The notes: a model not told the origin generated them from the letters alone. DNA of 64,000 nucleotides from Poriferisodalis sp965208555 (GCF_965208555.1 NZ_OZ242342.1:2852001-2916000); one strand, 5' to 3'; numbered from the stretch's first letter, positions 1-9,640 are shown. A program made the numbers and translations.

Positions 1-107
1 CGTTCAGAGCCTGCGATTTGTGCAAGACTTCGACCTCGCGCGCTAGCGCCCCAGGGGAATCGGGCGTGGGCGTCGTGCTAGTTCACGTACCCGGGAGGAA
101 GTACAGA

Positions 108-1142
108 ATGAGGCGTATCTACAAACTGCTGGCGTTGCTGGCTGTCATGACGTTGTTCGCAGCGGCATGCACGAGCGACAGCGACACCGACACCGCAGAC
201 GAGCCGGCGGCCGCGGCAGCAGCCGATACCACCGAGGCCGCATCGGATGCGACCGAGGTCACGCTCACCCAGAGCGACTGCGACAAGACCTATCACGTGA
301 TCACACACGGCGACTCGGGCACGTTCTGGTCGGTCGTAGAGGTAGCCGTAGCGGACGCGGCTGAGGCCGTCGGCTGCGACGTCGTCTACTTCGGAGCGAA
401 CAACGATGCACAGGCACAGTCGCAGGCCATTGAGGGCGCCATCGCCGACGGTTCCGACGGCATCGCCATCTCCCTGGCGGACCCGGCAGGTCTCGAAGCC
501 GCCGCCCGTGCGGTCGTGGCGGCGGGCATCCCGCTCTACACGCTGAACTCCGGTGTCAACAACTACAAGGATCTCGGCGCGGTGACCCACATCGGCCAGA
601 CCGAGATCGTGGCTGGCAACGGCGCCGGTGAGCGCTTCAACGCCCTGGGCGCAACGCATGTGCTCTGTGCTCGCCAGGAGCAGGCCAACATCGGCCTTGA
701 AGAGCGCTGCCAGGGACTTGCGGAAACCTTCGACGGCCAGGTGACCTCGGAGTTCGTCGGTCTTGACGCGAACCCCGATGAGCAGGAGCAGACCATCGCT
801 TCGATCCTCACCGCCGACTCCAGCATTGACGCGGTGCTCGGCGTTGGCCCGAACCTGCCGCTGCGCGCGCTCGATGCCGCCGAGTCGGCAGGGCGCACGC
901 TGCATATCGGCGGCTTCGACTTGTCATCCGACCTGATCTCGGCAATCGAAGCGGGTGACATCGCCTTCACGGTCGACCAGCAGCAGTACCTGCAGGGCTA
1001 CATTCCGGTCATCCTCATGCACCTGCAGGCGACGAACCAGAACACCGCGGGCGGCGGACTGCCGATCCTCACCGGTCCTGGCTTCGTCACGCCTGACAAC
1101 GCCGCCGAGGTCGCCGCGCTCGTCAGCGAAGGCACGAGGTAA
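108..1142 (+). CDS. Sugar ABC transporter substrate-binding lipoprotein
   Basis: This is the extracellular ligand-binding component of an ABC importer, of the periplasmic-binding-protein type 1 (ribose/inositol-like) fold. The ATG at 108 is chosen because GGAGGAAG precedes it and it opens a lipoprotein signal peptide: MRRIYK, a hydrophobic stretch, then the lipobox LFAAAC near residue 21. A longer in-frame start at 18 lacks a signal. After an acidic, Ala/Thr/Asp-rich linker (about residues 22-60) comes the two-lobed binding domain to residue 344. The permease and ATPase follow immediately. Inositol is the inferred substrate because iolD and iolG lie in the same operon-like array; the binding pocket itself does not prove this. 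Confidence 0.9.
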   Translation: MRRIYKLLALLAVMTLFAAACTSDSDTDTADEPAAAAAADTTEAASDATEVTLTQSDCDKTYHVITHGDSGTFWSVVEVAVADAAEAVGCDVVYFGANNDAQAQSQAIEGAIADGSDGIAISLADPAGLEAAARAVVAAGIPLYTLNSGVNNYKDLGAVTHIGQTEIVAGNGAGERFNALGATHVLCARQEQANIGLEERCQGLAETFDGQVTSEFVGLDANPDEQEQTIASILTADSSIDAVLGVGPNLPLRALDAAESAGRTLHIGGFDLSSDLISAIEAGDIAFTVDQQQYLQGYIPVILMHLQATNQNTAGGGLPILTGPGFVTPDNAAEVAALVSEGTR

Positions 1143-1150
1143 CCCTCCCC

Positions 1151-3445
1151 GTGGCGGCCTTCACCGCCGGCGGGGCCGATGAACGGCTCGCGTATCGCGG
1201 GCCCATCCAACAGCTGCTCACCCGTCCTGAGATAGGTGCGCTGCTGGGCCTCGCCGGCGTGTGGCTGCTGTTCTGGCTGACTTCGGAAGCCTTCGGCACC
1301 GCCGGGGGCACAGCCAACTTCCTCGATGTAGCGGCACTGCTCGGCATCATGGCGGTGCCGGTGGCGTTGCTGATGATCGGCGGCGAGTTCGACCTGTCGT
1401 CGGGCGCGATGACGGGCGCCACCGCCATCTTCGTCATCCTGATGAGCCGCGAGGTGGGCGAGCTCGGCGGTGCGGGATTCAGCCTGCATCTCGCCGTCCC
1501 GCTGTCGCTGTGCTTCGCGCTGGCGATCGGCTGGTTCAACGGCACGCTGGTCGAACGCACATCGCTGCCCAGCTTCATCGTGACGCTGGGCACGTTCTTC
1601 ATCCTCATCGGTGCCAAGCTCGGCTTCGGCAAGCTGTTCACCAACAAGGTCATCGTCGAGGGGCTCGACGAGGCGCAGGGCTACGCCTTCTGGGACGACA
1701 TCTTCGGCGCGGAGTGGATCCGCAACCAGCACATCTGGGACGGCCGCGACTGGGCGTGGGCAGGGCTGCTCATGCTGGCCGGCGTCGCTTTGCTGCTGGG
1801 GCTGCTCGAGATGAGCTACACGCGACGGGCCGAGCCGCCGTCGTGGGCGTCGCCCGGTGCGTTCGCCGGTGCTGTTGCGGCGCCGCTGTTCGGCTTCGTC
1901 ATGCTCTTGACGACCGACGGCACGGCATCGAATTGGTTGTGGGGGGCAGTCATCACCATCGGGACGCTGGCAGGCGTCGCGACATGGTGCAGATCCCGCT
2001 ACGAACCGGTGCAGCGCCACGGCGGTGTTCTCGACAGCCGCGCTCTGCGGATGGTCGGCATCGGCATCGGTGCCGTGGTGGTCGCTGTCGTGCTGGCACT
2101 CGTCATGGATGCGACCAACGCCGATCAGCTCGGCTTCCTCGGCGGCGGCCTCGGGCGTGTGATCTTCGCCATCGGCATCGCCGCCACCGGCGTGCTGGCC
2201 GCGCTGGCCGCAACCGGCCACGTCCGCTCGAGCGCTCCGGTCATCGGCGTCGTCGTGGCCCTGCTGCCCGCCATCAGCTTCATGATGACCATCCAGGCTG
2301 CTCGGGCATTGCTGTTCGTCGGTCTCGCACTGGCCGGCGTCATCGCTTTGATGCTGGTGACGGCGCGAGCTGACGTGTCGTTGTGGCTGCCGATGGCCAC
2401 CGCAGTCATCGTCGCCGTTGCCGCATTCGTGGTGCAGGCCGAGTCTGCGTCGCGCAAGTTGCGTGTCGAGCTATTCTCGGTGTTGCTGCTGATCGCGCTC
2501 GCGCTTGCGGCAACCGCGGTGGCCCGGGCTCTTGCGCAGCGTCGCACCACGGCGGTGCCGGTGCCGCAGATGGGGATGTGGCCTCGCGTCGCGCTGACTG
2601 CCGGCGGGGCTGCTGCGGTCGTGTTCGCAGTGATCGAGCTGATCGACGGCGACGGCCTGCTCTACGCGCTCTCAACCGGTGCTGCCAAGGGCGGCGCGAT
2701 AGCGCTGGGCATCTTCGCGGTCGGCACCTTCTACCGGTTGCTGTTCAGCAGCGACGAAGGGATGGGCCGGCCCCTCGTGACGGTCGGCCTGACGGCCGCA
2801 GGCTTGGCGCTCGCGGTCAAGCTGATGTTCATCACCACCCTGGAGGAAGAGGCGACCCAGGCGGTCACCCGGTTCCGGGTCTCGGTGCTCTTCTACCTGC
2901 TGTTCGCCGCAGCCGGAGCGTGGGTGCTGGCAAAGACACGCTTCGGCAGCTGGACTTTCGCCGTCGGCGGCAACAAGGACGCCGCCCGGTCGGTGGGCGT
3001 CCCGGCCGCCCGCACCAAGACGACGCTGTTCATGCTGGTGTCGGTCTGTGCCTGGGTCGCGGGAATGCTCATCGCATTCCGCCTCAACTCGGTGCAGGCC
3101 AACGTCGGCGACGGCAACGAATTCCGCTACATCATCGTGGCGGTCGTGGGCGGCAACCTGCTGACCGGCGGCTACGGCTCGGCGATCGGCGCGGGGATCG
3201 GCGCACTCATCTGGGGGATGATCAGCCAGGGCATCGGCTTCGCACGCTGGAACACCGACTGGCGCTTCCTCGTGCTCGGCGGCCTGCTGGTGGTTGCCGT
3301 CATCGTGAACAACTATGTCCGCCAGCGGGCGGAGCGGTCGCAGTCGGCGCGCGGCGACCCCGACGACGAAGACGCAGACGGGCCTGACCCGCCCGTGCCG
3401 GCGGAGTCGGCCGACGATGCAGCGCCGGTCGGAGGCGAGTCATGA
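1151..3445 (+). CDS. ABC transporter permease (RbsC-like) with a very large internal insertion
   Basis: This is the membrane permease of the importer, of the BPD_transp_2 (ribose/xylose/inositol) family. Family landmarks are at both ends: GGEFDLSSGA and WFNGTLVE followed by FIVTLG within residues about 75-145, and TRFGSW, AVGGNKDAARSVG and GGNLLTGGYG within about 597-690. Members are usually about 320-400 residues; this one is 764. The excess, roughly residues 200-580, is almost entirely hydrophobic and could form around ten further helices. The reading frame stays open with normal base use, so it is not a simple frameshift. Translation starts at GTG 1151, 8 bp after the lipoprotein gene. The C-terminus is an acidic, Pro-rich tail. 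The ATPase start overlaps the stop (ATGA). Confidence 0.88.
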   Translation: MAAFTAGGADERLAYRGPIQQLLTRPEIGALLGLAGVWLLFWLTSEAFGTAGGTANFLDVAALLGIMAVPVALLMIGGEFDLSSGAMTGATAIFVILMSREVGELGGAGFSLHLAVPLSLCFALAIGWFNGTLVERTSLPSFIVTLGTFFILIGAKLGFGKLFTNKVIVEGLDEAQGYAFWDDIFGAEWIRNQHIWDGRDWAWAGLLMLAGVALLLGLLEMSYTRRAEPPSWASPGAFAGAVAAPLFGFVMLLTTDGTASNWLWGAVITIGTLAGVATWCRSRYEPVQRHGGVLDSRALRMVGIGIGAVVVAVVLALVMDATNADQLGFLGGGLGRVIFAIGIAATGVLAALAATGHVRSSAPVIGVVVALLPAISFMMTIQAARALLFVGLALAGVIALMLVTARADVSLWLPMATAVIVAVAAFVVQAESASRKLRVELFSVLLLIALALAATAVARALAQRRTTAVPVPQMGMWPRVALTAGGAAAVVFAVIELIDGDGLLYALSTGAAKGGAIALGIFAVGTFYRLLFSSDEGMGRPLVTVGLTAAGLALAVKLMFITTLEEEATQAVTRFRVSVLFYLLFAAAGAWVLAKTRFGSWTFAVGGNKDAARSVGVPAARTKTTLFMLVSVCAWVAGMLIAFRLNSVQANVGDGNEFRYIIVAVVGGNLLTGGYGSAIGAGIGALIWGMISQGIGFARWNTDWRFLVLGGLLVVAVIVNNYVRQRAERSQSARGDPDDEDADGPDPPVPAESADDAAPVGGES

Positions 3446-4218
3446 GCGACTCACTGATCGAGCTCCGCGGCATCTCGAAGTTCTACGGCAACATCATCGC
3501 TCTCACCGGGGTGTCCACCACGGTCAACCCCGGCGAGGTGACGTGCGTGCTCGGCGACAACGGCGCCGGCAAGTCGACCTTCATCAAGATCCTCGCCGGC
3601 GTGCATCAGCACGACGAGGGCCAGCTGTTGCTCGAAGGCGAGGAGGTCACGTTCTCCTCGCCCCGCGCCGCCCTCGCAGCCGGCATCGCCACCGTTTACC
3701 AAGACTTGGCCATGGTGCCGCTGATGTCGGTGTGGCGGAATTTTTTCCTCGGTGCCGAACCCACTAGGGGCTTCGGGCCGTTTCGCCAGATCGACATCGA
3801 GAAGGCCAAGCAGATCGCCAAAGAGCAGCTCGCCGAGATGGGCATCGACATCCGCGACACCGAGCAGCCGGTCGGCACGCTGTCCGGCGGTGAGCGCCAA
3901 TCGGTGGCGATCGCACGAGCCAGCTACTTCGGCGCCCGTGTGCTCATCCTCGACGAGCCCACCTCAGCGCTCGGCGTGAAGCAGTCCGGAGTCGTCCTGC
4001 GCCGCATCGTGGAGGCGCGAGATCGCGGACTCGCGGTCATATTCATCACGCACAATCCCAACCACGCCTACCCGGTCGGCGATCGCTTCGTGATCCTCAA
4101 TCGCGGTCATTCCATGGGCAACTTCGCCAAGGAAGACATCTCGCAGGCCGAGCTCACTCAGATGATGGCCGGCGGAGCGGAGCTCGAAGCGCTGCAGCAC
4201 GAGCTGGCGACACACTGA
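3442..4218 (+). CDS. Sugar ABC transporter ATP-binding protein
   Basis: This is the cytoplasmic ATPase that powers the importer. It has one nucleotide-binding domain: Walker A GDNGAGKST near residue 39, the signature LSGGERQ near residue 148, and Walker B VLILDEP near residue 170, followed by an H-loop at FITHN. At 258 residues it is a single-domain ATPase, not the double-domain (about 500-residue) RbsA/MglA type, so it presumably works as a homodimer. Its ATG overlaps the permease stop codon as ATGA, which implies translational coupling. A dehydrogenase gene starts 8 bp downstream. Confidence 0.93.
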   Translation: MSDSLIELRGISKFYGNIIALTGVSTTVNPGEVTCVLGDNGAGKSTFIKILAGVHQHDEGQLLLEGEEVTFSSPRAALAAGIATVYQDLAMVPLMSVWRNFFLGAEPTRGFGPFRQIDIEKAKQIAKEQLAEMGIDIRDTEQPVGTLSGGERQSVAIARASYFGARVLILDEPTSALGVKQSGVVLRRIVEARDRGLAVIFITHNPNHAYPVGDRFVILNRGHSMGNFAKEDISQAELTQMMAGGAELEALQHELATH

Positions 4219-4226
4219 GCCGGCCG

Positions 4227-5456
4227 ATGCGACGGCGTTTGGGCATTGCCGTGGTGGGCTTCGGCTGGATGGGCCAGGCGCACGCGCGCTCGGTTATGCG
4301 TATCCCGAGCCTGTTCGACGAGCGCAGCTACGCACCTGAGCTCGTGGTGTGCGCCGACACGGTGGACGAGCGGCGCACCACGGCCGTGGAGGGCTTCGGC
4401 TTCGGCCACACCACCGGCGACTGGCGAGCAGCGGTGGACCGGCCGGATGTGGATGTCGTGTACGTCACCACGCCGAACATGCTGCACGAAGAGATCGTCA
4501 CGGCTGCAGCCGCCGCCGGCAAGCACGTGTTCTGCGAGAAACCGGTCGGCGGCACGCCAGCACAGACGGTTCGCTGCTTCGAGGCGGCCACCTCGGCTGG
4601 TGCCATCACCGGAGTCGGCTACAACTACCGCTTCGCGCCGCTCGTGCAGCACGCCAAGACCCTCATCGACAGCGGTGCCCTCGGGTCGATCACGAACTAC
4701 CGGGGTCGCTTCTTCTCCATGTTCGGCGCCGATCCGCTGGGTCTGCTGTCGTGGCGCTTCGAGCTCGATCAAGCGGGCCATGGCGTCTCGAGCGACATTC
4801 TGAGCCATGCCATCGACTTGGCCATGATGCTGAATGGTCCCATCGCCAAGGTGGTCGGCAGCGGGGCCACCATCATCGCCGAGCGGCCGATCGCCCAGCC
4901 GGGCGCAAGCCACTACGCCCGGGGGCGTCAGGGCGATCCGGCAGGCCCGGTCACCAACGAGGACTACTTCGGGGCTCTTGCCGTCTTTGCCAACGGCTCG
5001 CGTGGCACATTCGAGGTCAGCCGCACGATGGTGGGGCCCGAGAGCCAGATGGCGTTCGACGTCTATGGCACGGAGGGCGCCGCCAGCTGGAACCTGGAGA
5101 CGATGAACGAGCTCGGTCTGTACCTGGCTCCGAAGGCCGGCAGCACGTCCGAGCGCGGCTACACGACGGTCCGGGCCGGCGAACGGCACCCCGGGCACAG
5201 CGCTTTCGTTCCCGGCGATGCCAACGCCATCGGGTTCGAGGATCTGGTTGCTCTCGAGGATCACCAATACCTCTCAGCCGTCAGCGCCGGGCGTCCGCAC
5301 TGCGCGGGCTTCGCCGAGGCGGTGGCGTATGTCAGCGTGCAGGCGGCATTGCTGCGGAGCTGGGTGAGCGGTGCCTGGGAAGACGTGGTCCCGCTCACGA
5401 CGGGCAACGTGGACGAGCTCGCACCGCACGATCCGGCAGGTGTGACGCGCCGGTGA
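4227..5456 (+). CDS. Gfo/Idh/MocA family dehydrogenase, probably acting on an inositol or sugar
   Basis: This is an NAD(P)-dependent oxidoreductase of the Gfo/Idh/MocA family. The N-terminal Rossmann motif VVGFGWMGQAHA lies at about residues 9-20 and the catalytic-lysine motif CEKPVGG at about residue 105. A C-terminal substrate domain brings the total to 409 residues, slightly longer than a typical IolG. It starts 8 bp after the ATPase stop and precedes iolD, so it belongs to the same transcription unit. A second family member, the better iolG candidate, lies after iolD. This copy may therefore handle another isomer such as scyllo-inositol, or a related sugar; that is inferred from context only. 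Confidence 0.82.
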   Translation: MRRRLGIAVVGFGWMGQAHARSVMRIPSLFDERSYAPELVVCADTVDERRTTAVEGFGFGHTTGDWRAAVDRPDVDVVYVTTPNMLHEEIVTAAAAAGKHVFCEKPVGGTPAQTVRCFEAATSAGAITGVGYNYRFAPLVQHAKTLIDSGALGSITNYRGRFFSMFGADPLGLLSWRFELDQAGHGVSSDILSHAIDLAMMLNGPIAKVVGSGATIIAERPIAQPGASHYARGRQGDPAGPVTNEDYFGALAVFANGSRGTFEVSRTMVGPESQMAFDVYGTEGAASWNLETMNELGLYLAPKAGSTSERGYTTVRAGERHPGHSAFVPGDANAIGFEDLVALEDHQYLSAVSAGRPHCAGFAEAVAYVSVQAALLRSWVSGAWEDVVPLTTGNVDELAPHDPAGVTRR

Positions 5457-5498
5457 GGTGCCTCCAGCGGATCGACTCGCGATTCAGGGAGCTTCGCG

Positions 5499-7436
5499 AT
5501 GGCTGACCTCAAGCTGACAACCGCCGGTGCGACCGTCCGCTTTCTCGCGGCACAGCGCATCGCGCTCGACGATCTCGACGCTGATGCTGCCCGCGAGCTT
5601 GTCGCCGGCGGCACAGGCGATGGCGAGTCGGTGCCGCTGTTCGGCGGCGTGTATGCGATCTTCGGCCACGGCAATGTGACCTGTCTCGGGCCGGAACTGC
5701 ACCGCGCCCGCCATGAACTGCCGACTTGGCGCGGGCAGAACGAGCAGGGCATGGCGCTGGCAGGCGTCGGCTTTGCACGGGCCATGCGCCGACGCCGGAT
5801 CATGGCGGCCACCAGCTCGATCGGCCCTGGTGCCACCAACATGGTCACTGCCGCAGCGGTGGCGCATGCGAACCGGATGCCGCTGCTGCTGCTGTCGGGA
5901 GACACGTTCAGCCATCGCCTTCCTGACCCTGTGCTGCAGCAGGTGGAGCACTTCGGGGATCCGTCCACGACGGTCAACGATGCGTTCCGTCCCGTGGTCC
6001 GCTTCTGGGACAGGCTCACCACGCCGCAGCAGGTTCTGCAGAGCCTGCCGAACGCCGTCGCGACGATGCTCGATCCGGCTGACTGCGGTCCGGCGTTCAT
6101 CGGCTTGCCGCAGGACACCCAGGCACAGACCTATTCCTTCCCGGAACGCTTCTTCGAACCGGTCGTGCACCGGGTACGGCGCCCGCGCCCCGACCGGCGC
6201 GAACTGGCCACGGCGGCAGCGGCGCTGGCGGCAGCGAAGCGTCCGCTGGTCATCAGCGGCGGCGGTGTGCGCTGGTCGATGGCCGAGGCTGAGCTGCGCG
6301 GCTTCGCCGAGCGTCACGGCATCCCGGTCGTCGAGACTGTGGCCGGCCGCACCAGCTTCCCGTCCAGCCATCCCCTTGCTTGCGGTCCGATCGGCGTGAC
6401 GGGCTGCGTCTCCGCGAACGCGATGGCCGGAGCTGCCGATGTGATCGTTGCGGTCGGCACGCGCCTGGGCGATTTCGCCACCGGCTCGTGGACGGTATTC
6501 GACCACGCCTCTGCGTTCATCGGGCTGAACACGGCACGATTCGATGCGACCAAGCACAGCAGCCTGCCCCTGGTCGCCGATGCACGAGAAGGGCTCGCCG
6601 AACTGGGAGCAGCCATCGGCGACTACCGGGCGCCCGACGACTGGACGGCGCGTGCCGAGACAGAGACAGCGCAGTATCACGCCTACATCGACAAGCTCGC
6701 CGCACCGGAGGCCGACGACTCGCGGGCAGCACTGCCGACCTATGCGCAGGTAGTAGGGGCGGTGTCACGAGCGGCTGATGAGCGGACCTACGTCGTCACG
6801 GCGGCCGGCGGTCTGCCCGGCGAGACCGTGAACGGCTGGCGCAGCGACGTCGAGCACTCCTTCGACTGCGAGTACGGCTACTCGACGATGGGATACGAGA
6901 TCTCCGGCGCGTGGGGCGCGAAGCAGGCACTGCCCGAACGGGATGTTGTCGCTCTCGTGGGAGACGGTTCGTACCTGATGATGAACTCCGACCTGTACAG
7001 CTCGGTGCTGAGCGGTCACCCGATCACCGTCGTGGTGTGCGACAACGGCGGCTTCGCGGTCATCAATCGGCTGCAGCGAGCTCAAGGCGGCGAGTCGTTC
7101 AACAACTTCCTCGCCGACACGATGACCCAGACCTCATCGGGAGCCACAGACCGAGGCAGTTCAGAGCCGCTCCACGTCGACTTCGCTGCGCACGCAGCAT
7201 CGATGGGCTGCGCGTCGGAAGTCGTTGCCACCATTGCAGAGCTCGAGGCGGCCCTGCAGCGGGCGAACGCCTCCGAGCGCACGTATGTGATCGTGCTCGC
7301 CACGCACCCCACCTCGTGGACCGAAGGCGGCGCGGCGTGGCAAGTGGGCGTGCCCGAAACCAGCGACCGAGCGGAGATCAGCGAGGCGGCCGCCGCCATG
7401 GCCGAGGCAATGGCTGCTCAACGGCGAGGCCGGTGA
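5499..7436 (+). CDS. iolD: 3D-(3,5/4)-trihydroxycyclohexane-1,2-dione hydrolase
   Basis: This is a thiamin-diphosphate enzyme that opens the ring of trihydroxycyclohexane-dione in myo-inositol catabolism. The 645-residue length and three-domain ThDP layout fit IolD. The N-terminal part has the cofactor-activating Glu in WRGQNEQGMALA (about residue 83) and SSIGPGATNMVTAA. The C-terminal ThDP/Mg motif is VGDGSYLMMNSD, ending in VVCDN (about residues 486-510). AGGGAG precedes the ATG at a normal distance. The following iolG start codon overlaps its stop (GTGA). iolB, iolC, iolE and iolA are not in this window. Confidence 0.92.
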   Translation: MADLKLTTAGATVRFLAAQRIALDDLDADAARELVAGGTGDGESVPLFGGVYAIFGHGNVTCLGPELHRARHELPTWRGQNEQGMALAGVGFARAMRRRRIMAATSSIGPGATNMVTAAAVAHANRMPLLLLSGDTFSHRLPDPVLQQVEHFGDPSTTVNDAFRPVVRFWDRLTTPQQVLQSLPNAVATMLDPADCGPAFIGLPQDTQAQTYSFPERFFEPVVHRVRRPRPDRRELATAAAALAAAKRPLVISGGGVRWSMAEAELRGFAERHGIPVVETVAGRTSFPSSHPLACGPIGVTGCVSANAMAGAADVIVAVGTRLGDFATGSWTVFDHASAFIGLNTARFDATKHSSLPLVADAREGLAELGAAIGDYRAPDDWTARAETETAQYHAYIDKLAAPEADDSRAALPTYAQVVGAVSRAADERTYVVTAAGGLPGETVNGWRSDVEHSFDCEYGYSTMGYEISGAWGAKQALPERDVVALVGDGSYLMMNSDLYSSVLSGHPITVVVCDNGGFAVINRLQRAQGGESFNNFLADTMTQTSSGATDRGSSEPLHVDFAAHAASMGCASEVVATIAELEAALQRANASERTYVIVLATHPTSWTEGGAAWQVGVPETSDRAEISEAAAAMAEAMAAQRRGR

Positions 7437-8437
7437 CTGCGGGCATCGGGCTCATCGGCTGCGGCCGGATCGGCCGACTGCATGCGCGCCACGTGGCCGG
7501 CATTGACGGCCTCCGCCTTGCCGCCGTCTGCGATGCCGTTCCGGCAGCATCGGCGTCGCTTGCCGCAGAGCTGGAGGTGCCGGTTGCCGACAGCCCGACG
7601 GCGCTGATGGCCCGATCCGACATCGATGCCGTCGCCATCTGCTCACCGACGGCTACGCATGTCGACTTGATCACCGAAGCAGCAGCATCCGGGCTGCCTG
7701 CCTTCTGCGAGAAGCCCGTCTCGCTGGATCTGGCCGAGGCCGAACGCGCCATCTCGGCGGTCGCTGCCGCCGGCACCTCCGTGCAACTGGGCTTCAATCG
7801 TCGCTTCGATCCATCGCACCGCGCCGTGGCCGCCGCCGCGCACGGGGGCGAGCTCGGCGAGCTCCACATAGTTCGGATCACGAGCCGCGATCCGGCACCC
7901 CCACCGCACGACTATGTCGCCGGCTCGGGCGGCATCTTCGCCGACATGATGATCCACGATTTCGACATGGCGCGCTTCGTGACCGGCGCTGAGGTCGCGG
8001 AGGTGTACGCCGCCGGTGCGGTGCGCATCGATCCGGCGATCGGCGAGCTGGGCGATTGGGACACCGCTGTGGCGGTGCTGACTCACGCCGACGGAACCAT
8101 CACGACCATAGACAACAGCCGGCAGGCGGTCTACGGCTACGACCAGCGGGTCGAGGCCTTCGGCAGCACCGGTGCGATGGCATCGCAGAACTTGACCGTC
8201 CATGGCGCCGTTCGTTCCGGCCCAGCAGGAACAGCCTCTGCGCCGATGCCGTGGTTCTTCACTGAGCGGTATGCCGAGTCGTACCGTGCGGAGTGGGCCG
8301 CCTTCGTCGAGGTGCTCGCGGGCGAGCCGCCGCCCGTGACGCTGGAAGACGGCCGGGCATGCTTGGCAATCGCGCTGGCGGCCACCCGTTCCGCCTGCGA
8401 GGGACACCCAGTCAGCGTGTCGGAGTTCTCGTCGTGA
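7433..8437 (+). CDS. iolG: Inositol 2-dehydrogenase
   Basis: This Gfo/Idh/MocA dehydrogenase is predicted to oxidise myo-inositol to 2-keto-myo-inositol with NAD. The GTG at 7433 overlaps the iolD stop (GTGA) and gives a 334-residue protein, the normal IolG size; longer upstream starts would run through iolD in another frame. Seen in the sequence are the Rossmann motif GLIGCGRIGRLHA at the very N-terminus, CEKPVSLD (catalytic Lys), GFNRRFDPSH, and GGIFADMMIHDFDMARF, which is characteristic of IolG-like enzymes (Asp/His active site). It is the last gene of the putative inositol operon; the LacI-type gene faces it. Confidence 0.88.
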   Translation: MTAGIGLIGCGRIGRLHARHVAGIDGLRLAAVCDAVPAASASLAAELEVPVADSPTALMARSDIDAVAICSPTATHVDLITEAAASGLPAFCEKPVSLDLAEAERAISAVAAAGTSVQLGFNRRFDPSHRAVAAAAHGGELGELHIVRITSRDPAPPPHDYVAGSGGIFADMMIHDFDMARFVTGAEVAEVYAAGAVRIDPAIGELGDWDTAVAVLTHADGTITTIDNSRQAVYGYDQRVEAFGSTGAMASQNLTVHGAVRSGPAGTASAPMPWFFTERYAESYRAEWAAFVEVLAGEPPPVTLEDGRACLAIALAATRSACEGHPVSVSEFSS

Positions 8438-8487
8438 GCGGGCGACCTGCAGTTGCCTGATCATGCCGCAGACGGCGCTCGCAGGGC

Positions 8488-9519
8488 CTAGCGGACAGGG
8501 CCGCTCGAGTCCCGCACGACCAGCTCAGCGTGCATCACCGACACCAGCGCGGTGTCCCGCCCGTTCATGCGATCGGCGAGCATGCTGACCGCCGTCTGGC
8601 CGATGTCGGCACGAGGCAGCCTCACCGTGGTCAATCTGGGCACGCCTGCGACGGCATACAGCGAGTCATCGAAGCCCGTGATGCTGATGTCACCGGGCAC
8701 GTCCAGGCCGGCGTCGACCGCAGCGAGCACAGCGCCACGCGCTTGGGCATCGTTGACGCAGGCGATGGCCGTCGGTCGCCTCGAACGCCGCAACAGCTTG
8801 TCCGCCGCCTCGTACCCGTCCGATTGCAGGAAACCGGCCGGCTCGAACGAGACGTGCTGGGAGCATCCCCGCCGCTCCATTTCATTCGTGTAGCCGCGGG
8901 TGCGTGCGGCCACGTTCGGCATCTCGGCATCGCCGATGAGGGCGATGTCGCTGTGACCCAGCTCGGCCAGGTGATGGACCACCGACGCCATGGCCGCTTC
9001 ATCATCGGTGACGAGCGTGTCGAATCGATCGGAACGAAGGTCGTACATCAACGCCAAGACCGGCAGGACATCCGCGTATTCCTCGAGTTCGGCTGCATCA
9101 CGCTGACCTAGCAGCCCCAGTGCGAGGCCGTCCACCCGGTACTCGAGCATCCGTTCGATCACCTCGCGCTCGCCGCGCACGTCGGGCGGGCTCGACAGGT
9201 ACAGCGTTCGCATGCCGCGCCGGCTGACTTCCTGGTCCACGGCGAACATGACCTCGCCCCAGAACGCATCGAAGAGCCCGGTGATGACAAACCCGATGGT
9301 CCCGCTGCTCAAGCCCGCGAGCGACCGAGCGCCGGCGTGCGCCCGGTAGCCCAGTTCAGCGGCCGACTCCAGAATGCGCTGACGTGTGCTGTCGCGAACG
9401 TGACCCTCGCCGCGCAGGGCGCGCGACACCAGCGATTTCGAGACACCGGCGTGCTCCGAGATGTCCTTGATGGTGGGGTAGCCACCCTGTCGTTTGCCGC
9501 TCTGCTTATTGACGGGCAT
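8488..9519 (-). CDS. LacI-family transcriptional regulator
   Basis: This is a DNA-binding repressor with an N-terminal LacI helix-turn-helix (TIKDISEHAGVSKSLVSRAL, about residues 16-35), a hinge region, and a periplasmic-binding-protein-like effector domain to residue 343. It is encoded convergently with the ABC/iol genes. The obvious hypothesis is that it represses that operon and responds to a sugar or inositol derivative. The operon promoter region lies mostly before base 1, so an operator could not be verified. No convincing LacI operator palindrome was found next to its own start. Confidence 0.9.
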   Translation of the reverse strand: MPVNKQSGKRQGGYPTIKDISEHAGVSKSLVSRALRGEGHVRDSTRQRILESAAELGYRAHAGARSLAGLSSGTIGFVITGLFDAFWGEVMFAVDQEVSRRGMRTLYLSSPPDVRGEREVIERMLEYRVDGLALGLLGQRDAAELEEYADVLPVLALMYDLRSDRFDTLVTDDEAAMASVVHHLAELGHSDIALIGDAEMPNVAARTRGYTNEMERRGCSQHVSFEPAGFLQSDGYEAADKLLRRSRRPTAIACVNDAQARGAVLAAVDAGLDVPGDISITGFDDSLYAVAGVPRLTTVRLPRADIGQTAVSMLADRMNGRDTALVSVMHAELVVRDSSGPVR

Positions 9520-9640
9520 GAGTCCCTTCGAGGGCTGCTGCGAAGGCTGTCAATTCGATGGTACTGAACGGCCGATTCGGGACGATCAGCGGGGATGTCC
9601 TGCTTGGATGAACCGTGTTCAGCCAGGGAGAGGCTCGGCG

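Noticed and set aside
998..2221. Long open frame (407 codons) opposite the ABC permease gene
   Set aside because: Shadow frame of a GC-rich gene; its product is Arg/Gln/His-rich low complexity with no domain, while the plus-strand permease is recognisable.
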